Of a DNA stretch of 64,000 nucleotides, positions 55,369 through 63,729 are shown piece after piece. The stretch lies in assembly GCF_001469895.1 (NCBI RefSeq), contig NZ_LOPY01000047.1:248001-312000 (forward strand), in the 5' to 3' direction. The notes beneath the pieces were generated by a model. That model was given only the letters and a program-made list of their open reading frames with translations. It made no database searches and was not told where the DNA came from. How positions within the stretch are numbered: position 1 is the first letter of the stretch; each line of letters begins with the position of its first letter. The position numbers and the translations under genes are program-made. The stretch comes from Pseudoalteromonas sp. XI10 (GTDB lineage: Bacteria; Pseudomonadota; Gammaproteobacteria; Enterobacterales; Alteromonadaceae).

Positions 55369-55558
55369 AAAAATCCCTTTTGTATTAATGCTTAATAGAA
55401 GCAACCTTTTTGTTCCTTAAACTTATACACAACCAGAGCTCGCACGTAAATACTCAAAGAACTAATAAGTTAAATCCCCTTAGCTAATGGCCGTGCTGTA
55501 TTTAATCAAAAACCAGCTAAGCTTCGTATAACAAAGAAATTAATTTGTGTGAGTTGAT

Positions 55559-56032
55559 ATGGAGCGCCTTTTTCAAAATAGTCGGTTTTTAGTCATCATC
55601 GCGATTATCACTACAGCAATTTCATCGTTACTTGTTTACATAACCTGTGTGAACATCGTTTTTAATGTTGTTAAAACGACTCTTATATCATTGCCTGACT
55701 CTGCTAAGGGAGGGAAAGAGATGATAGTCGAGCTTTTAAAAATTCTCGACCTATTACTCATTGGCATTACTCTTCAAGTTATTACCATCAGCCTGTACCG
55801 GCTATTCATTTCGCCTGCAACCACAAAGAGTAGCCAGTTTTTGGCCGCCTTTCATATCGAAGATTTTCATGACTTAAAAATTACCTTAGTACAGGTAACA
55901 TCCGTCATTTTAGTGATTCTGTTTTTAGAACACGCCGTTGAGTTTGGCGGCACAATAGAAACCCTCTACCTTGGTATTTCTATTGCGATTGTGGTTGCTG
56001 CTTCGACCTTTGCATGGCGCTCAATGAAATAG
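55559..56032 (+). CDS. YqhA/UPF0114-family membrane protein
   Basis: 157 aa with four hydrophobic segments in the YqhA pattern (ERLFQNSRFLVIIAIITTAI, LLIGITLQVITISLYRLFIS and FLEHAVEFGG). Family function unknown. Start ATG at 55559. Confidence 0.85.
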   Translation: MERLFQNSRFLVIIAIITTAISSLLVYITCVNIVFNVVKTTLISLPDSAKGGKEMIVELLKILDLLLIGITLQVITISLYRLFISPATTKSSQFLAAFHIEDFHDLKITLVQVTSVILVILFLEHAVEFGGTIETLYLGISIAIVVAASTFAWRSMK

Positions 56033-56053
56033 TGAACACTCACCTACGTTAGT

Positions 56054-56165
56054 TTATTTTTCAGGGTAACGTAGCTGATATTGCTCTTTCATCGCGGCAT
56101 AAAATAGTTCAAGTAAACTGCCCTTTTGAGTTTCTTTAGCTAGTTCGAGAAAATCAATTTTTGAG
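56054..56165 (-). pseudogene. Possible C-terminal gene remnant
   Basis: A 37-codon open stretch on the minus strand with protein-like sequence (KIDFLELAKETQKGSLLELF then YAAMKEQYQLRYPEK) ends at a TAA, but it is preceded in frame by a stop codon and has no ATG, GTG or TTG start. It may be the remains of a lost gene. Low confidence. Confidence 0.3.
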
Positions 56166-56172
56166 CACTAAA

Positions 56173-56203
56173 AAAAGGCGTAACAGCTTATGTTACGCCT
56201 TTA
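56173..56203 (-). terminator. Terminator of the dehydrogenase gene
   Basis: AAAGGCGTAACA and TGTTACGCCTTT with a 5-nt loop; A run on the left gives the T tract for the minus strand. Confidence 0.92.
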
Positions 56204-56213
56204 AATTTAAGCC

Positions 56214-57368
56214 CTAAAGTGCAAGCGCTAATATTTGCTTAACCTTTGCTAAGTCAATATCACCGTGTTCACCTAGCGTAGTTATCTCATTCTTTTCTAA
56301 GTTTTTAACAACCGCGTCTATTGCTTGTTCATCAAGGTCATAATCAGCAAGGCGTGTTTTCACAGCCATTGCTTCGAAGAAGTCTTGCACTGCTTTAATC
56401 GTTTTATCGATTTGTTCAGCTTCATCGCTATAATTAAAACCAAACACTCGCTCACCAAGTTGCTGAATTTTAATAGACTTCTGCTCTTTTTGAACATGCA
56501 TTAGCGCAGGCAAAACAATCGCTAGTGTTTGTGCGTGATCAAGATTATAAAGTGCTGTTAATTCATGACCAATCATATGTGTAGACCAATCTTGCGGTAC
56601 ACCCTGACCAATCAAACCATTCAGTGCCATTGTAGCCGACCACATAACATTGGCTCTTACATCATAGTTTTGCGGCTCACTTAATGCTTTAGGTCCTTCG
56701 CTGATCAAGGTTTGTAAAATACCTTCTGCAAAGCGGTCTTGTAATGGCGCATTTACTGGGTAAGTTAAGTACTGCTCAATAACGTGTACAAACGCATCGA
56801 CAACACCATTACTTACTTGGCGTTCTGGTAACGAAAAAGTATATTCAGGATCAAGTACTGCAAAAACAGGTTGCACACTCGGTGATGAAAAAGCACGTTT
56901 TTGCGACGTCTCTTTTTTAGTAACCACTGAGTTACCGTTACTCTCAGAGCCAGTTGCAGGTAAAGTTAAAACTGCACCAATAGGAAGCGGGTTACTAAAC
57001 TCAGCACCTTTAACAAGGATATCCCACGGCTCACCTGCAAAGTTATAAGCAGCTGCAACAAACTTAGCGCCATCAATAACACTGCCACCGCCAACAGCTA
57101 GAATAAAGTTAACATTCTGCTCTTTAGCAGTTGTCACAGCTTGCATGAGTGTTTCGTATGTTGGGTTAGGTTCAACACCACCAAACTCAATAACGTCAAC
57201 ATCGGCTAATGCACTCATTGCTTGGTCGTAAACGCCATTTTTCTTTATTGAGCCACCACCAAAAAGTAATAGTACTTTAGCGTTTTCTGGTAAACGTGAC
57301 GTGATCTCACTCATTTGACCTTTACCAAACAAAATTTCGGTTTGATTTTTATAAATAAAGTTCAACAT
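56214..57368 (-). CDS. Iron-containing alcohol dehydrogenase, YqhD-like
   Basis: 384 aa: NADP-binding GGGSIKKNG (about 37), FILAVGGGSVIDGAKFVA, and the metal-binding/catalytic block HMIGHELTALYNLDHAQTLA. This is the YqhD type of NADPH aldehyde reductase, which removes toxic aldehydes such as methylglyoxal-related compounds. Together with the neighbouring DJ-1 gene and LysR regulator it suggests an aldehyde-stress module. Confidence 0.92.
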   Translation of the reverse strand: MLNFIYKNQTEILFGKGQMSEITSRLPENAKVLLLFGGGSIKKNGVYDQAMSALADVDVIEFGGVEPNPTYETLMQAVTTAKEQNVNFILAVGGGSVIDGAKFVAAAYNFAGEPWDILVKGAEFSNPLPIGAVLTLPATGSESNGNSVVTKKETSQKRAFSSPSVQPVFAVLDPEYTFSLPERQVSNGVVDAFVHVIEQYLTYPVNAPLQDRFAEGILQTLISEGPKALSEPQNYDVRANVMWSATMALNGLIGQGVPQDWSTHMIGHELTALYNLDHAQTLAIVLPALMHVQKEQKSIKIQQLGERVFGFNYSDEAEQIDKTIKAVQDFFEAMAVKTRLADYDLDEQAIDAVVKNLEKNEITTLGEHGDIDLAKVKQILALAL

Positions 57369-57411
57369 TTAAATGCCCCTTAAATTAGGTTTAAATTGCT
57401 AATTAGCTAAT

Positions 57412-58245
57412 TTACTTAGCTAACATTTCTAAAAGCTTTTCTGCTAATAATTTATCTGAAAACGGGTTTTGCCCCGTAATGAGTTCGCGGTCAACAACCA
57501 CGTTTGGCTGCCACTCACTAGCGAATGCCATATTTCCACCGGCCTTTTCCATTGCCATAGCTGGATAAAACTTAAGCTTTTTACCTTCTAAACTGCTTTC
57601 AAAAACACGCTCTTCAGGGTCTGAAAAAATAGTCATTTTATAGCCGTCATAAATCCAGTTATTGGCCGATGCCTTTTCGCCATCTTTTATCGCTTGATAA
57701 TAAGAATTTGGCTGAACTTGTGCCGACAACAACGTAATTGGGCCATGGCAAATTGCCGCTGTTGGTTTACCTTGCTTATTAAAATGACGCAAAATCTCAC
57801 CCACTTCTGGGTTGTTTGCTAAATCAATTAAAGGCGCATGGCCGCCTGGGATAAACACAGCCTCATATTGGCTTAAGTCACCCGCTAAAATTTCGCTTAA
57901 ACTTGCGGTATCTTTGATATCTGGTAGCGATGCTACAAAACGCTGAATGCTCTGCATTTTAGCTTCATTACCATCAAAGTAGTCGGTACTCACTGATTTT
58001 TTATCTACTTGAGGCGCATTACCTTTGGGTGTTGCAAGCACAAGCTCATAACCCGCATCGACTAATGCTTTCGCAGGCACACCAAACTCATTTAGGTAGT
58101 AGCCTGTTTCGATGCTCTGGCCGTCAGCTAAATCCATAGTTGTTTCACTTGATAAAATAACCAACACTTCGCCTTCACCCGCCACTGCAAACATCGACAT
58201 AGTTGATGCAGCAACAAGCGTTAGTCGCTGGAATATCTTTTTCAT
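57412..58245 (-). CDS. Exported DJ-1/PfpI-family protein, HchA-like
   Basis: 277 aa with a signal peptide (to about 22, ...SMFAVAG) ahead of a DJ-1/PfpI domain: EVLVILSSETT, YELVLATPKG, FIPGGHAPLIDL and the nucleophile elbow AAICHGPITLL (Cys). The domain resembles the HchA/glyoxalase III-like group. Export is unusual, since classical members are cytosolic. It lies upstream of the YqhD-like dehydrogenase (43 bp), likely one operon, with a divergent LysR gene. Confidence 0.85.
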   Translation of the reverse strand: MKKIFQRLTLVAASTMSMFAVAGEGEVLVILSSETTMDLADGQSIETGYYLNEFGVPAKALVDAGYELVLATPKGNAPQVDKKSVSTDYFDGNEAKMQSIQRFVASLPDIKDTASLSEILAGDLSQYEAVFIPGGHAPLIDLANNPEVGEILRHFNKQGKPTAAICHGPITLLSAQVQPNSYYQAIKDGEKASANNWIYDGYKMTIFSDPEERVFESSLEGKKLKFYPAMAMEKAGGNMAFASEWQPNVVVDRELITGQNPFSDKLLAEKLLEMLAK

Positions 58246-58351
58246 AACTCGCCCTCTTAGAAAGTGAAGCCATCATAGTTGGTTTGCGGGGCGAGTAGAA
58301 TTCGGATAAATTAAGAGGAGCAATCAGAATATTTATGGCTCGTACAGTTAC

Positions 58352-59251
58352 ATGTCTTATCTCACGCAATTAAAAACCTTTGTTGAAGTTTATCGTTGTA
58401 AAAATATTACGAAGGCTGCGGCTAATTTAGGCTTATCTCAGCCTTCAGTGACCTCACACATTCAAGCAATGGAAACTGTAGTTGGTAAATCTTTATTTGA
58501 GCGCAAAGCCCGTGGCGTTACCCCCACTGCAGCAGCACATGATTTAGCGCTACAGGTTTCTGGTCATATCGATATATTAGAGCAAAAGATCATGTCGATA
58601 CGGGCACGTTCTGATGCCGCACATGGCACTGTTAATATTGCAGGACCTGCCGAATATATTAGTAGTGTATCGGGGCCACAAATTGCCAACTTACTGCAAT
58701 CTGGCAACGTGAACCTTGTTCTGCATATTGGTAATAAGGTAAGTATTTTTGACGCCTTGCAATCAGGTACTGCAGATATTGCTATTGCCGCATCAGCGCC
58801 TGATCCAGCACTATTTGATAGCCTAGTGCTCGACAAAGAAAAGCTCATTTTGGTGATGAACCGTCTACATGGAAGAGAAATCAAAGACAGCACTATTACC
58901 GCAGATTTACTCTCAAGCTACAATGTCGTTGCTTATGATGAAGAGCTGCCTTTGATAAGACAATACTTTGAAGCTGTATTCAACGCAAAATGCCACTCAA
59001 ACGTCATTGCTATTTGCCCAGATATACGTGCTATTAGCAATATTATTCGCTCAGGCATTGGCTATTCTGTATTACCCGATTACCTTTGTCGCGATCAAAT
59101 AAAAGCCGGGGAGCTTGTGCAACTAGGGCCCGAAGGCCCAGAAAACATAATTTACTTAGTTTGGAACAAAGGGGCATTAAAACACCCCCGAATTGCATTT
59201 GCCAAAGATGTTATTTCGGCCTTTGCAAATATTAATTACTTTGCAAACTAA
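58352..59251 (+). CDS. LysR-family transcriptional regulator
   Basis: 299 aa: HTH in the first 65 residues (NITKAAANLGLSQPSVTSHI, GKSLFERKARGVTPT) and the periplasmic-binding-like effector domain. Divergent from the DJ-1/YqhD-like operon, its likely target. It overlaps tail-to-tail with the next gene by 20 bp. Confidence 0.93.
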   Translation: MSYLTQLKTFVEVYRCKNITKAAANLGLSQPSVTSHIQAMETVVGKSLFERKARGVTPTAAAHDLALQVSGHIDILEQKIMSIRARSDAAHGTVNIAGPAEYISSVSGPQIANLLQSGNVNLVLHIGNKVSIFDALQSGTADIAIAASAPDPALFDSLVLDKEKLILVMNRLHGREIKDSTITADLLSSYNVVAYDEELPLIRQYFEAVFNAKCHSNVIAICPDIRAISNIIRSGIGYSVLPDYLCRDQIKAGELVQLGPEGPENIIYLVWNKGALKHPRIAFAKDVISAFANINYFAN

Positions 59252-59768
59252 GCAAGGCTTGCTTTGCGTCTAGCAGTTTTACTCGTGGGACAAGCGCGTT
59301 TAGTGCGATTAAATGTAGCATTTCAGATACTGTTGTACTCACATCCGTTAAAACTGCCACATCGTACTCTTTAGCTTGCTCTGAGATAGCTGTATGAGTC
59401 ACACAGTTTTGCGTCATCATGCCTGCGATCAAAAGTTTTTTAATACCATGCTGCTTTAAGACATCTTCTAAATTAGTTTGATGAAAGCTGTCTGCATAGT
59501 GTTTTACAACCACAGGGGCTTCTGGTGCTGCTTTTAAAATATCAGGATGAATATCAACACCTTCTGTACCTTCATTAAAAAATGGCGCTAAACCCTGAGA
59601 AGGATCAGCAACATGCTGAATATGAATAGGTAAAACCCCGCGCTCTGTGGCTTGTTTGATCACATCTACTAGATGATCTTTTACTTGTTTAGCCTTCCAT
59701 AAAGGAAATGCGCCATCTTCAAAATAATCATTCTGTAAGTCGATAATTAGTAATGCTGTGTTTGTCAT
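59232..59768 (-). CDS. Isochorismatase-family cysteine hydrolase
   Basis: 178 aa: LLIIDLQNDYF (catalytic Asp), VVKHYADSF (Lys) and AGMMTQNCVTHTAI (catalytic Cys), the triad of the family. Substrates may be nicotinamide-like amides or others. Divergent from the GlxA-type regulator, which probably controls it. Confidence 0.9.
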   Translation of the reverse strand: MTNTALLIIDLQNDYFEDGAFPLWKAKQVKDHLVDVIKQATERGVLPIHIQHVADPSQGLAPFFNEGTEGVDIHPDILKAAPEAPVVVKHYADSFHQTNLEDVLKQHGIKKLLIAGMMTQNCVTHTAISEQAKEYDVAVLTDVSTTVSEMLHLIALNALVPRVKLLDAKQALLSLQSN

Positions 59769-59887
59769 TGTATGAGCCCTTTTTCATTTTATTGAACCCT
59801 AGTTTGCTGAATTTTTAACGTATCAAACAGTGACCCAAACACCATTTATCGATAATATTGGGCCAAAGTGTTTGATAAGGCTTTACC

Positions 59888-60835
59888 ATGAATGTTGCAG
59901 TATTCGCATTTCCAAATATCAGTCCATTTCACCTTGCAGTACCATGCATGGTGTTTGGTGAAGGCGCTCGCTCAGCTGGTATCAAAGAATTTAACTTAGC
60001 AGTGTGCAGCGAAAGTAAAGCTGTAATGCCCTCAAGCGCGGGGTTTGATATTCAAGCGCATCACTCAATAACAAAGTTTGATCAGGCAGATATTATAATT
60101 ATTCCGTCTTGGCCATCACCTGAAACAGCCCCCTCTAAAGAATTAGCAACCAGTTTGCTAAACGCGCATAGTCGTGGCGCTATAATTGTAGGGCTCTGCT
60201 TAGGAGCTTATGCGTTAGCGCACATTGGGCTTTTAGATAATATTGAAGCAACCACCCACTGGGCATACAGCGATGACTTCAAAGCGCGCTTTGCAAAAGT
60301 GAAGCTTAACAATCAAGTGCTTTACCTTGAACATAATCGGCTATATACATCGGCAGGAACAGCGGCAGCCATTGATTGCTGCTTATATTTAGTTCGCAAA
60401 TTTTTAGGAAGCGAGCAAACTAATGCAATTGCCAGAATGATGGTAACGGCTCCGTATCGCACTGGTGGGCAGACACAATTTATTGCCCTACCCGTCCCCG
60501 AAAGTGTTGCTGATGAGCGTTTAGCAAGCTTACTTGAACAGATGCAAAAAAACTTAGCCAGCAACCACACGATTGATACACTCGCAGAACAAATGCACAT
60601 GAGCCGGCGCACCTTTACCCGCCACTTTCAATCGCTTACAGGGCAGAGCGTTGGGCAATGGCTATTAAATCAACGTTTAAACCACGCGCAGCGACTTCTT
60701 GAGTCAACTGATTTACCATTAGAACATTTAGCCGAGCAATGCGGCTTTGGCTCATCTGTTACTTTACGCCATCATTTTCGCTCTCAGTTTGGTTTATCAC
60801 CGCGAGACTGGCGTAATGCATTCCGCCAAACATAA
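59888..60835 (+). CDS. GlxA-type AraC regulator with DJ-1/PfpI domain
   Basis: 315 aa: N-terminal DJ-1/PfpI-like domain with VGLCLGAYALAHIGLLD (Cys elbow) and a C-terminal AraC HTH (TIDTLAEQMHMSRRTFTRHF, LEHLAEQCGFGSSVTLRHHF). Divergent from the cysteine hydrolase. Ligand unknown. Confidence 0.92.
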   Translation: MNVAVFAFPNISPFHLAVPCMVFGEGARSAGIKEFNLAVCSESKAVMPSSAGFDIQAHHSITKFDQADIIIIPSWPSPETAPSKELATSLLNAHSRGAIIVGLCLGAYALAHIGLLDNIEATTHWAYSDDFKARFAKVKLNNQVLYLEHNRLYTSAGTAAAIDCCLYLVRKFLGSEQTNAIARMMVTAPYRTGGQTQFIALPVPESVADERLASLLEQMQKNLASNHTIDTLAEQMHMSRRTFTRHFQSLTGQSVGQWLLNQRLNHAQRLLESTDLPLEHLAEQCGFGSSVTLRHHFRSQFGLSPRDWRNAFRQT

Positions 60836-60878
60836 AGCTTAGGTATAATTAGTTTTTCGACTCGATTTTGGTTTTTAA

Positions 60879-61187
60879 ATGAAAAAGCTTTCTAAAGTAC
60901 AATTAAAACAGCAAGCCCTTGTATTAAATGTTGCCGACGCCCTTGAAGAGCAAGGTCGCGCAGAACTTGAAGGCATGTTGCAATGCTGGTTTGATGTGGA
61001 ATACCACTTATTCCCAGGCTCATTGCTTTTGTGTTTTCAATTTGAAAACCAACAATCACTCGATGCAGCGACCCCAGAGCTATTAAAATGGCAAAAGCGC
61101 CTTAGTGGCGCAATGCTGAAAAAAGGCGTGATTTTAAAAGACATGCGCAGGCATTTAGTGTTTACCCTAAAAGGCCCAGACGATTAA
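60879..61187 (+). CDS. Conserved-looking 102-aa protein, unknown
   Basis: Starts MKKLSKVQLKQQALVLNVAD and has a mix of helix and strand (LLLCFQFENQQSLDAATPEL, KDMRRHLVFTLKGP). No signal or membrane segment. It is followed at once by the tandem repeat array. Family not recognised. Confidence 0.68.
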   Translation: MKKLSKVQLKQQALVLNVADALEEQGRAELEGMLQCWFDVEYHLFPGSLLLCFQFENQQSLDAATPELLKWQKRLSGAMLKKGVILKDMRRHLVFTLKGPDD

Positions 61188-61205
61188 ATGGGGCAGGAGT
61201 TGCGA

Positions 61206-61285
61206 GTTAGCAAGTTAGCAAGTTAGCAAGTTAGCAAGTTAGCAAGTTAGCAAGTTAGCAAGTTAGCAAGTTAGCAAGTTAGCAA
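61206..61285. repeat. Ten perfect tandem copies of an 8-bp unit
   Basis: Unit GTTAGCAA, 10 times, with a trailing GTTA and preceded by GTTGCGA, which is the unit of the second array. 7/8-bp phase means it cannot be a reading-frame-preserving repeat. Contains no gene. Confidence 0.95.
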
Positions 61286-61344
61286 GTTAAAAACACTAGA
61301 GTGCCTACCACTTGTGTCAAGTAACTCGCTAACTCGTTGAGTTT

Positions 61345-61376
61345 TTAATCTGACTTCTAACGACTGATATCTAATA
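61345..61376. repeat. Intergenic repeat, copy 1
   Basis: Begins TTTAATCTGACTTCTAACGA and ends CTAATA; repeated at 63730-63762 with one mismatch. Function unknown. Confidence 0.75.
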
Positions 61377-61391
61377 GCTCCATTTTTGTTC

Positions 61392-61409
61392 GGCGTTAAA
61401 ACGCCTCCT
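61392..61409 (-). repeat. REP-like palindrome, type B, copy 1
   Basis: GGCGTT-AA-AACGCC stem followed by TCCTA; on the minus strand AGGAGGCGTT. Other copies at 62427 and 62621. Confidence 0.75.
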
Positions 61410-61464
61410 AAACCTAGCATCTCGTCCCTCGAAACTCGTATCTTTACTTTTCTAACTCGCTAAC

Positions 61465-61497
61465 TTGTTGGGTTTCACTCCGTTCTACCCAACCTAC
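61465..61497 (-). repeat. REP-like palindrome, type C, copy 1
   Basis: GTTGGG and CCCAAC arms around a 17-nt loop, followed by CTAC (GTAG head on the minus strand). Copies near 62691 (degenerate) and 63853. Flanked by CTCGCTAACTTG, whose complement CAAGTTAGCGAG resembles the tandem-repeat units. Confidence 0.75.
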
Positions 61498-61510
61498 CAG
61501 CTTAAAGCTT

Positions 61511-62095
61511 TTACTTTTCCACTCCCATTTGCTTCACATGCTCAACCAGCTCGGGGAAAAAAGCTATAAACACCGCGTCTAATTGTTGGTAGTGACGGGC
61601 TATATCGTCAGCGGCTCCTGCAAAATTATTAGCAAAGCGAATACGCTTGGCGATGTTATCAAGGGCAAGGCCGACCCCATCGAGTGTTTCATATTCTTTA
61701 AACCAATCATTGTTGGTCATACTGGTCACAACCTGCTGCATACGCGAAGGCATCATGGCTCGGCGAGCATTTAAAAGACCATAGCTGTGCTGTTTGAAAT
61801 CAGCCAATGGTTGGTCATTAAGCCGATGCCAATGCTGAATAAGAAAGTGATCAAACGCCACATCAATCGCGACACTTGCAAAGCGTTTACGTGCTGGCGA
61901 AAAGTACTGCTTAGCCTCTTTTACAAGGGGATGTGAGTCGGTAAACCTATCAACTAAATAATGATTTTCAAGGCCATTTTTAACCGCATCAGATAACTGC
62001 GCAGAATACCGACGCCCACCAAAATCCCCCAGCAAATTACCAAAATGTGAATCAGCCGTCGGTTGTGCTAAATAAAGGTGAGCCAAGTAGTTCAA
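61511..62095 (-). CDS. acpH: Acyl carrier protein phosphodiesterase
   Basis: 194 aa, beginning MNYLAHLYLAQPTADSHFGN (typical AcpH/DUF479) with LLGDF and the HD-type motif FDHFLIQHWHRL. It removes the 4'-phosphopantetheine arm from ACP. Single gene in a repeat-rich area; repeats begin right after its start and stop. Confidence 0.92.
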   Translation of the reverse strand: MNYLAHLYLAQPTADSHFGNLLGDFGGRRYSAQLSDAVKNGLENHYLVDRFTDSHPLVKEAKQYFSPARKRFASVAIDVAFDHFLIQHWHRLNDQPLADFKQHSYGLLNARRAMMPSRMQQVVTSMTNNDWFKEYETLDGVGLALDNIAKRIRFANNFAGAADDIARHYQQLDAVFIAFFPELVEHVKQMGVEK

Positions 62096-62163
62096 CGCAT
62101 TCTCTAAATTAAGTCATTTTATGCATTGTAAAAGAATACAGGTGAAAGGGTCTAGGGGCACTG

Positions 62164-62240
62164 GTTGCGAGTTGCGAGTTGCGAGTTGCGAGTTGCGAGT
62201 TGCGAGTTGCGAGTTGCGAGTTGCGAGTTGCGAGTTGCGA
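62164..62240. repeat. Eleven perfect tandem copies of a 7-bp unit
   Basis: Unit GTTGCGA, 11 times, followed by one GTTAGCAA, the unit of the 61206 array. The two arrays are therefore mirror partners: each is flanked by a copy of the other's unit. Open frames through it on both strands encode only periodic peptides. Confidence 0.95.
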
Positions 62241-62252
62241 GTTAGCAAGATT

Positions 62253-62274
62253 GTAGCAGCGATTTTATATCGCG
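62253..62274 (+). repeat. REP-like palindrome, type E
   Basis: GTAG head (62253-62256) followed by GCGAT-TTTAT-ATCGC. It is the only type on the plus strand in this region. Confidence 0.55.
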
Positions 62275-62325
62275 TAGTAAATGAAATATGTAGTCGGCTG
62301 CTTACATGACACATTTTAAATAGAT

Positions 62326-62385
62326 CATCGCGCGAAATAAATTTCACGCCTACAGTGCTAGGTGCTAACAGCATAGTGTTGGTTT
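62326..62385 (-). repeat. REP-like repeat, type A, copy 1
   Basis: A 60-bp repeat with hairpin GCGCGAAATAAATTTCACGC followed by CTAC (GTAG head on the minus strand) and a further conserved flank TGCTAGGTGCTAACA. One mismatch to copy 2 at 62547-62606. Confidence 0.88.
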
Positions 62386-62426
62386 CGAATTGGTAAAGGG
62401 AGCTCCCTACCAAATCGACTTTTTTC

Positions 62427-62445
62427 GGCGTTAAAACGCCTCCTA
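62427..62445 (-). repeat. REP-like palindrome, type B, copy 2
   Basis: GGCGTTAAAACGCC followed by TCCTAC, so GTAGGA heads the palindrome on the minus strand. Confidence 0.78.
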
Positions 62446-62502
62446 CGTCTCGTATCTCGCCCCTCGGAACTCGTACCTTTCCCCTTGTAACTCGCTAACA
62501 TT

Positions 62503-62524
62503 ACGGGCTAAAGCTCGACCTACA
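62503..62524 (-). repeat. REP-like palindrome, type D
   Basis: CGGGCTAAAGCTCG followed by ACCTACA; on the minus strand TGTAGGT precedes CGAGCTTTAGCCCG. Confidence 0.65.
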
Positions 62525-62546
62525 ACTCACCCGTTGATTTAAGAAA

Positions 62547-62606
62547 CATCGCGCGAAATAAATTTCACGCCTACAGTGCTAGGTGCTAACATCATAGTGT
62601 TGGTTT
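62547..62606 (-). repeat. REP-like repeat, type A, copy 2
   Basis: 59 of 60 bases identical to copy 1 at 62326-62385, 221 bp away. Confidence 0.88.
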
Positions 62607-62620
62607 TGGGTTGGAATATC

Positions 62621-62634
62621 GGCGTTAAAACGCC
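62621..62634 (-). repeat. REP-like palindrome, type B, copy 3 (truncated)
   Basis: GGCGTTAAAACGCC, but followed by TCGCC and not CTAC, so the head is lost. Confidence 0.6.
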
Positions 62635-62690
62635 TCGCCTCTCGAAACTCGTACCTTTCCCCTTTACTCTTTCCCCTAGCAACTCGCTAA

Positions 62691-62725
62691 CTTGTTGAGT
62701 TTCACTCCGCTCTAACCTACCTACC
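62691..62725 (-). repeat. REP-like palindrome, type C, degenerate copy 2
   Basis: Starts CTTGTTGAGTTTCACTCCG and ends CTACC; matches copy 1 at 61465 with several changes that weaken the stem. Confidence 0.6.
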
Positions 62726-62753
62726 AGCTATTAGCCATAAAAATAACTCACCT

Positions 62754-63479
62754 TTATGACTTTAAATTAAATGCCAACATTACAAGAGCCGAAATGATCG
62801 CAGAAAGAGAAATTAACCGCATAATAAAAATAACTATATTACCTGCACCGCCCGAAGTTGTACTTCTGAATAGTAGCGGGTATTCGTGGAATTTAAAAAG
62901 ATACAGCACATCAAAAAGACCTACTCGCATACTATCTAGCGTAACAACATCGCCATTTTTTTGATGAATTTCACAAGCGTGTAAATTGGCCGTTTTATCA
63001 TTCACAATATGGCCACTTCTACCGTGAAAAGTATAATTAAAAATGATCTCTTTGATATCTTCCTTAGCGATTTGCAAAACTTTTGAAGCTTTGCCCTCTA
63101 TTGCTCGCCTATCTATTTCGAGTGAGTCTTTAGATATACTCATAACCCACTTACGACCAAATCCAAATTTGTTATAAATCACAATTCGCTTGATAACAAA
63201 TACACAAAGATAACAACTCACACAAGTTACAAAAGCAGGTATCGGCTGCATCGTTTCTTGAAGCACTAGGCTCATTACAGCAATAGCGATAGTCATAAAG
63301 AAAAATAAAAACTCAGCTCCGCCCGACAGCACAGCTAGGCCCGGTAGCGACTTTAGTTTTGTATTAGAGTCTGCTTGTAAAACTGTCTTTTTATAGAAAG
63401 TTGAATATCTAAACCAAACTCGGTCGCTCAGGTTTAAATCTAGGGAGTGCTTCGAAAGTGGCTGATTATAATCCATCAT
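62754..63479 (-). CDS. PH-like membrane protein, paralogue 2
   Basis: 241 aa, paralogue of the protein at 54646-55368: same layout of two membrane segments and a PH-like region (KWVMSISKDSLEIDRRAI, HACEIHQKNGDVVTLDSMRV) and a hydrophobic C-terminus (LISLSAIISALVMLAFNLKS). Flanked on both sides by REP-like repeats, which suggests a duplicated, mobile or poorly constrained locus. Function unknown. Confidence 0.8.
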   Translation of the reverse strand: MMDYNQPLSKHSLDLNLSDRVWFRYSTFYKKTVLQADSNTKLKSLPGLAVLSGGAEFLFFFMTIAIAVMSLVLQETMQPIPAFVTCVSCYLCVFVIKRIVIYNKFGFGRKWVMSISKDSLEIDRRAIEGKASKVLQIAKEDIKEIIFNYTFHGRSGHIVNDKTANLHACEIHQKNGDVVTLDSMRVGLFDVLYLFKFHEYPLLFRSTTSGGAGNIVIFIMRLISLSAIISALVMLAFNLKS

Positions 63480-63589
63480 TTAAGTTTCCATTTTTAAAAC
63501 ACAATTTTGCCATTACTTTCCCACTAAGCCAATATTCCTACTTAGTGATATATTTCCTTTACATTCAATTACTAAACTAACTGCACCGA

Positions 63590-63605
63590 GGCGCTTCGCG
63601 CTACA
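63590..63605 (-). repeat. REP-like palindrome, type F
   Basis: GCGC-TTC-GCGC followed by TAC; on the minus strand GTAGCGCGAAGCGC. Confidence 0.55.
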
Positions 63606-63627
63606 CAGAGAAAAACAAAATTTATTA

Positions 63628-63674
63628 CGCGCGAAATAAATTTCACGCCTACAGTAACGTGTTAAGCCATAGTG
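63628..63674 (-). repeat. REP-like repeat, type A, copy 3
   Basis: Hairpin and CTAC head identical to copies 1 and 2, downstream flank diverged after ACAGT. Confidence 0.82.
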
Positions 63675-63729
63675 ATGTGCAGGAACAATCAACTCAAAAC
63701 TTATAGCTTAAAGCTTACAGCTCTTTTGT

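Noticed and set aside
61206..62240. Possible CRISPR arrays
   Set aside because: Units are 7-8 bp, contiguous and lack spacers; no cas genes nearby.
62114..62413. Open frames on both strands through the GTTGCGA array
   Set aside because: They encode only periodic peptides dictated by the 7-bp repeat; no start site or natural composition.
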